DNA from: Candidatus Acetothermia bacterium
GTDB lineage: Bacteria > Bipolaricaulota > Bipolaricaulia > Bipolaricaulales > Bipolaricaulaceae
Assembly: GCA_003551325.1 (NCBI GenBank)
Contig: PUMK01000299.1
Span: 1-6,627, forward strand
Reading direction: 5' to 3'
DNA length: 6,627 bases
The notes beneath the pieces were generated by a model. That model saw only the letters and a list, made by a program, of their open reading frames with translations, was not told the origin of the DNA and searched no databases. Shown here piece by piece: positions 6,251-6,627 of this stretch. Each line of letters begins with the position of its first letter. Position 1 is the first letter of the stretch. The position numbers and the translations under genes were made by a program.

Positions 6251-6627
6251 AGCGGTTGTGGACCCAGCACACAGCGTTTGCCCTATTGGGGCTAACAGCA
6301 CTCATCGTGTTCGCGGCTCTGGTACTCGTGCTAACTTTCGTGGCTGTCCGGGGTGCGCCAGCGATCTCCTGGGAGTTCATCAGCGCCTTCCCGCGCCGGG
6401 GTATGACTGAAGGAGGTATCTTCCCGGCTCTGCTGGGGACGTTCTACCTCGTGCTGGGCACGGTGTTCGTCGCCCTTCCCCTTGGGGTCGGAGCGGCGAT
6501 CTACCTCGCCGAGTACGCGGAGCGGCGCACCTGGACACGTGTGGTGCGCATCGGGGTCAACAACCTGGCCGCCGTGCCGTCCATTGTTTTCGGGCTGTTC
6601 GGATTGGCCTTCTTCGTCAAGGCCCTG
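6247..6627 (+). CDS. pstA: Phosphate ABC transporter permease PstA (partial)
   Basis: The first 127 residues of the second permease subunit are present; the frame is open to the right edge. A hydrophobic segment at about 10-33 is followed by a periplasmic loop (SWEFISAFPR, then RGMTEGGIFPAL), a second segment at 58-85 ending in GVGAAIYLAEYA, and the PstA/PstC motif VPSIVFGLFGL (110-120). The proposed start is TTG at 6247, whose last two bases lie in the TGA of pstC (TTGA overlap); a G-rich stretch (GGGGG, 6237-6241) lies just upstream as a ribosome binding site. Coupled translation would give equal amounts of the two permease subunits, as the heterodimer needs. A PstA is usually about 280 residues, so more than half is missing beyond the window. 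pstB and perhaps phoU would be expected next, but this cannot be seen. Confidence 0.93.
   Translation, partial: MKRLWTQHTAFALLGLTALIVFAALVLVLTFVAVRGAPAISWEFISAFPRRGMTEGGIFPALLGTFYLVLGTVFVALPLGVGAAIYLAEYAERRTWTRVVRIGVNNLAAVPSIVFGLFGLAFFVKAL

Overview
The window reads as chromosomal DNA of a GC-rich bacterium (roughly 60% G+C by eye), probably diderm: the two solute-binding proteins carry ordinary Sec signal peptides without a lipobox, so they are most simply soluble periplasmic proteins. No rRNA, tRNA or marker gene fixes the taxonomy. A deep-branching candidate phylum such as Bipolaricaulota would be compatible, but that is only an impression.

Left part (1-2681): a decayed region. Positions 1-470 hold no gene I can identify. 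Then come two tandem minus-strand genes of the EFR1 type, an N-terminal flavodoxin domain joined to a C-terminal two-cluster [4Fe-4S] ferredoxin. The copy at 471-1322 is full length but interrupted by one in-frame TGA. The copy at 1493-2236 has several lesions: an in-frame TAA, a probable one-base loss in a G run, a deletion of about 23 codons and loss of a cluster cysteine. A plus-strand remnant of a DppC/OppC-type peptide permease (about 2350-2681) follows, with a frameshift and an in-frame TAG, and its homology ends on the stop codon of the next gene.

Middle (2680-4170, minus): an intact family 5 extracellular solute-binding protein for peptides or similar ligands. It has no working permease or ATPase gene in the window; the only permease trace is the inverted remnant.

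Right part (4171-6627): a divergent promoter region and then the start of a phosphate ABC transporter operon, pstS-pstC-pstA (pstA runs off the right edge). Both divergent genes start from a nearly identical 16-nt block that includes a TATACT -10 box, so the promoters form a large inverted repeat. pstS has a near-consensus sigma-70 promoter and a strong ribosome binding site. A perfect 12-bp stem-loop lies between pstS and pstC, which fits the usual excess of binding protein over permease. pstC and pstA both appear to start with TTG and overlap by four bases.

I see no new defence, mobile or RNA system. The most informative features are the lesions clustered in the left part and the duplicated promoter block.
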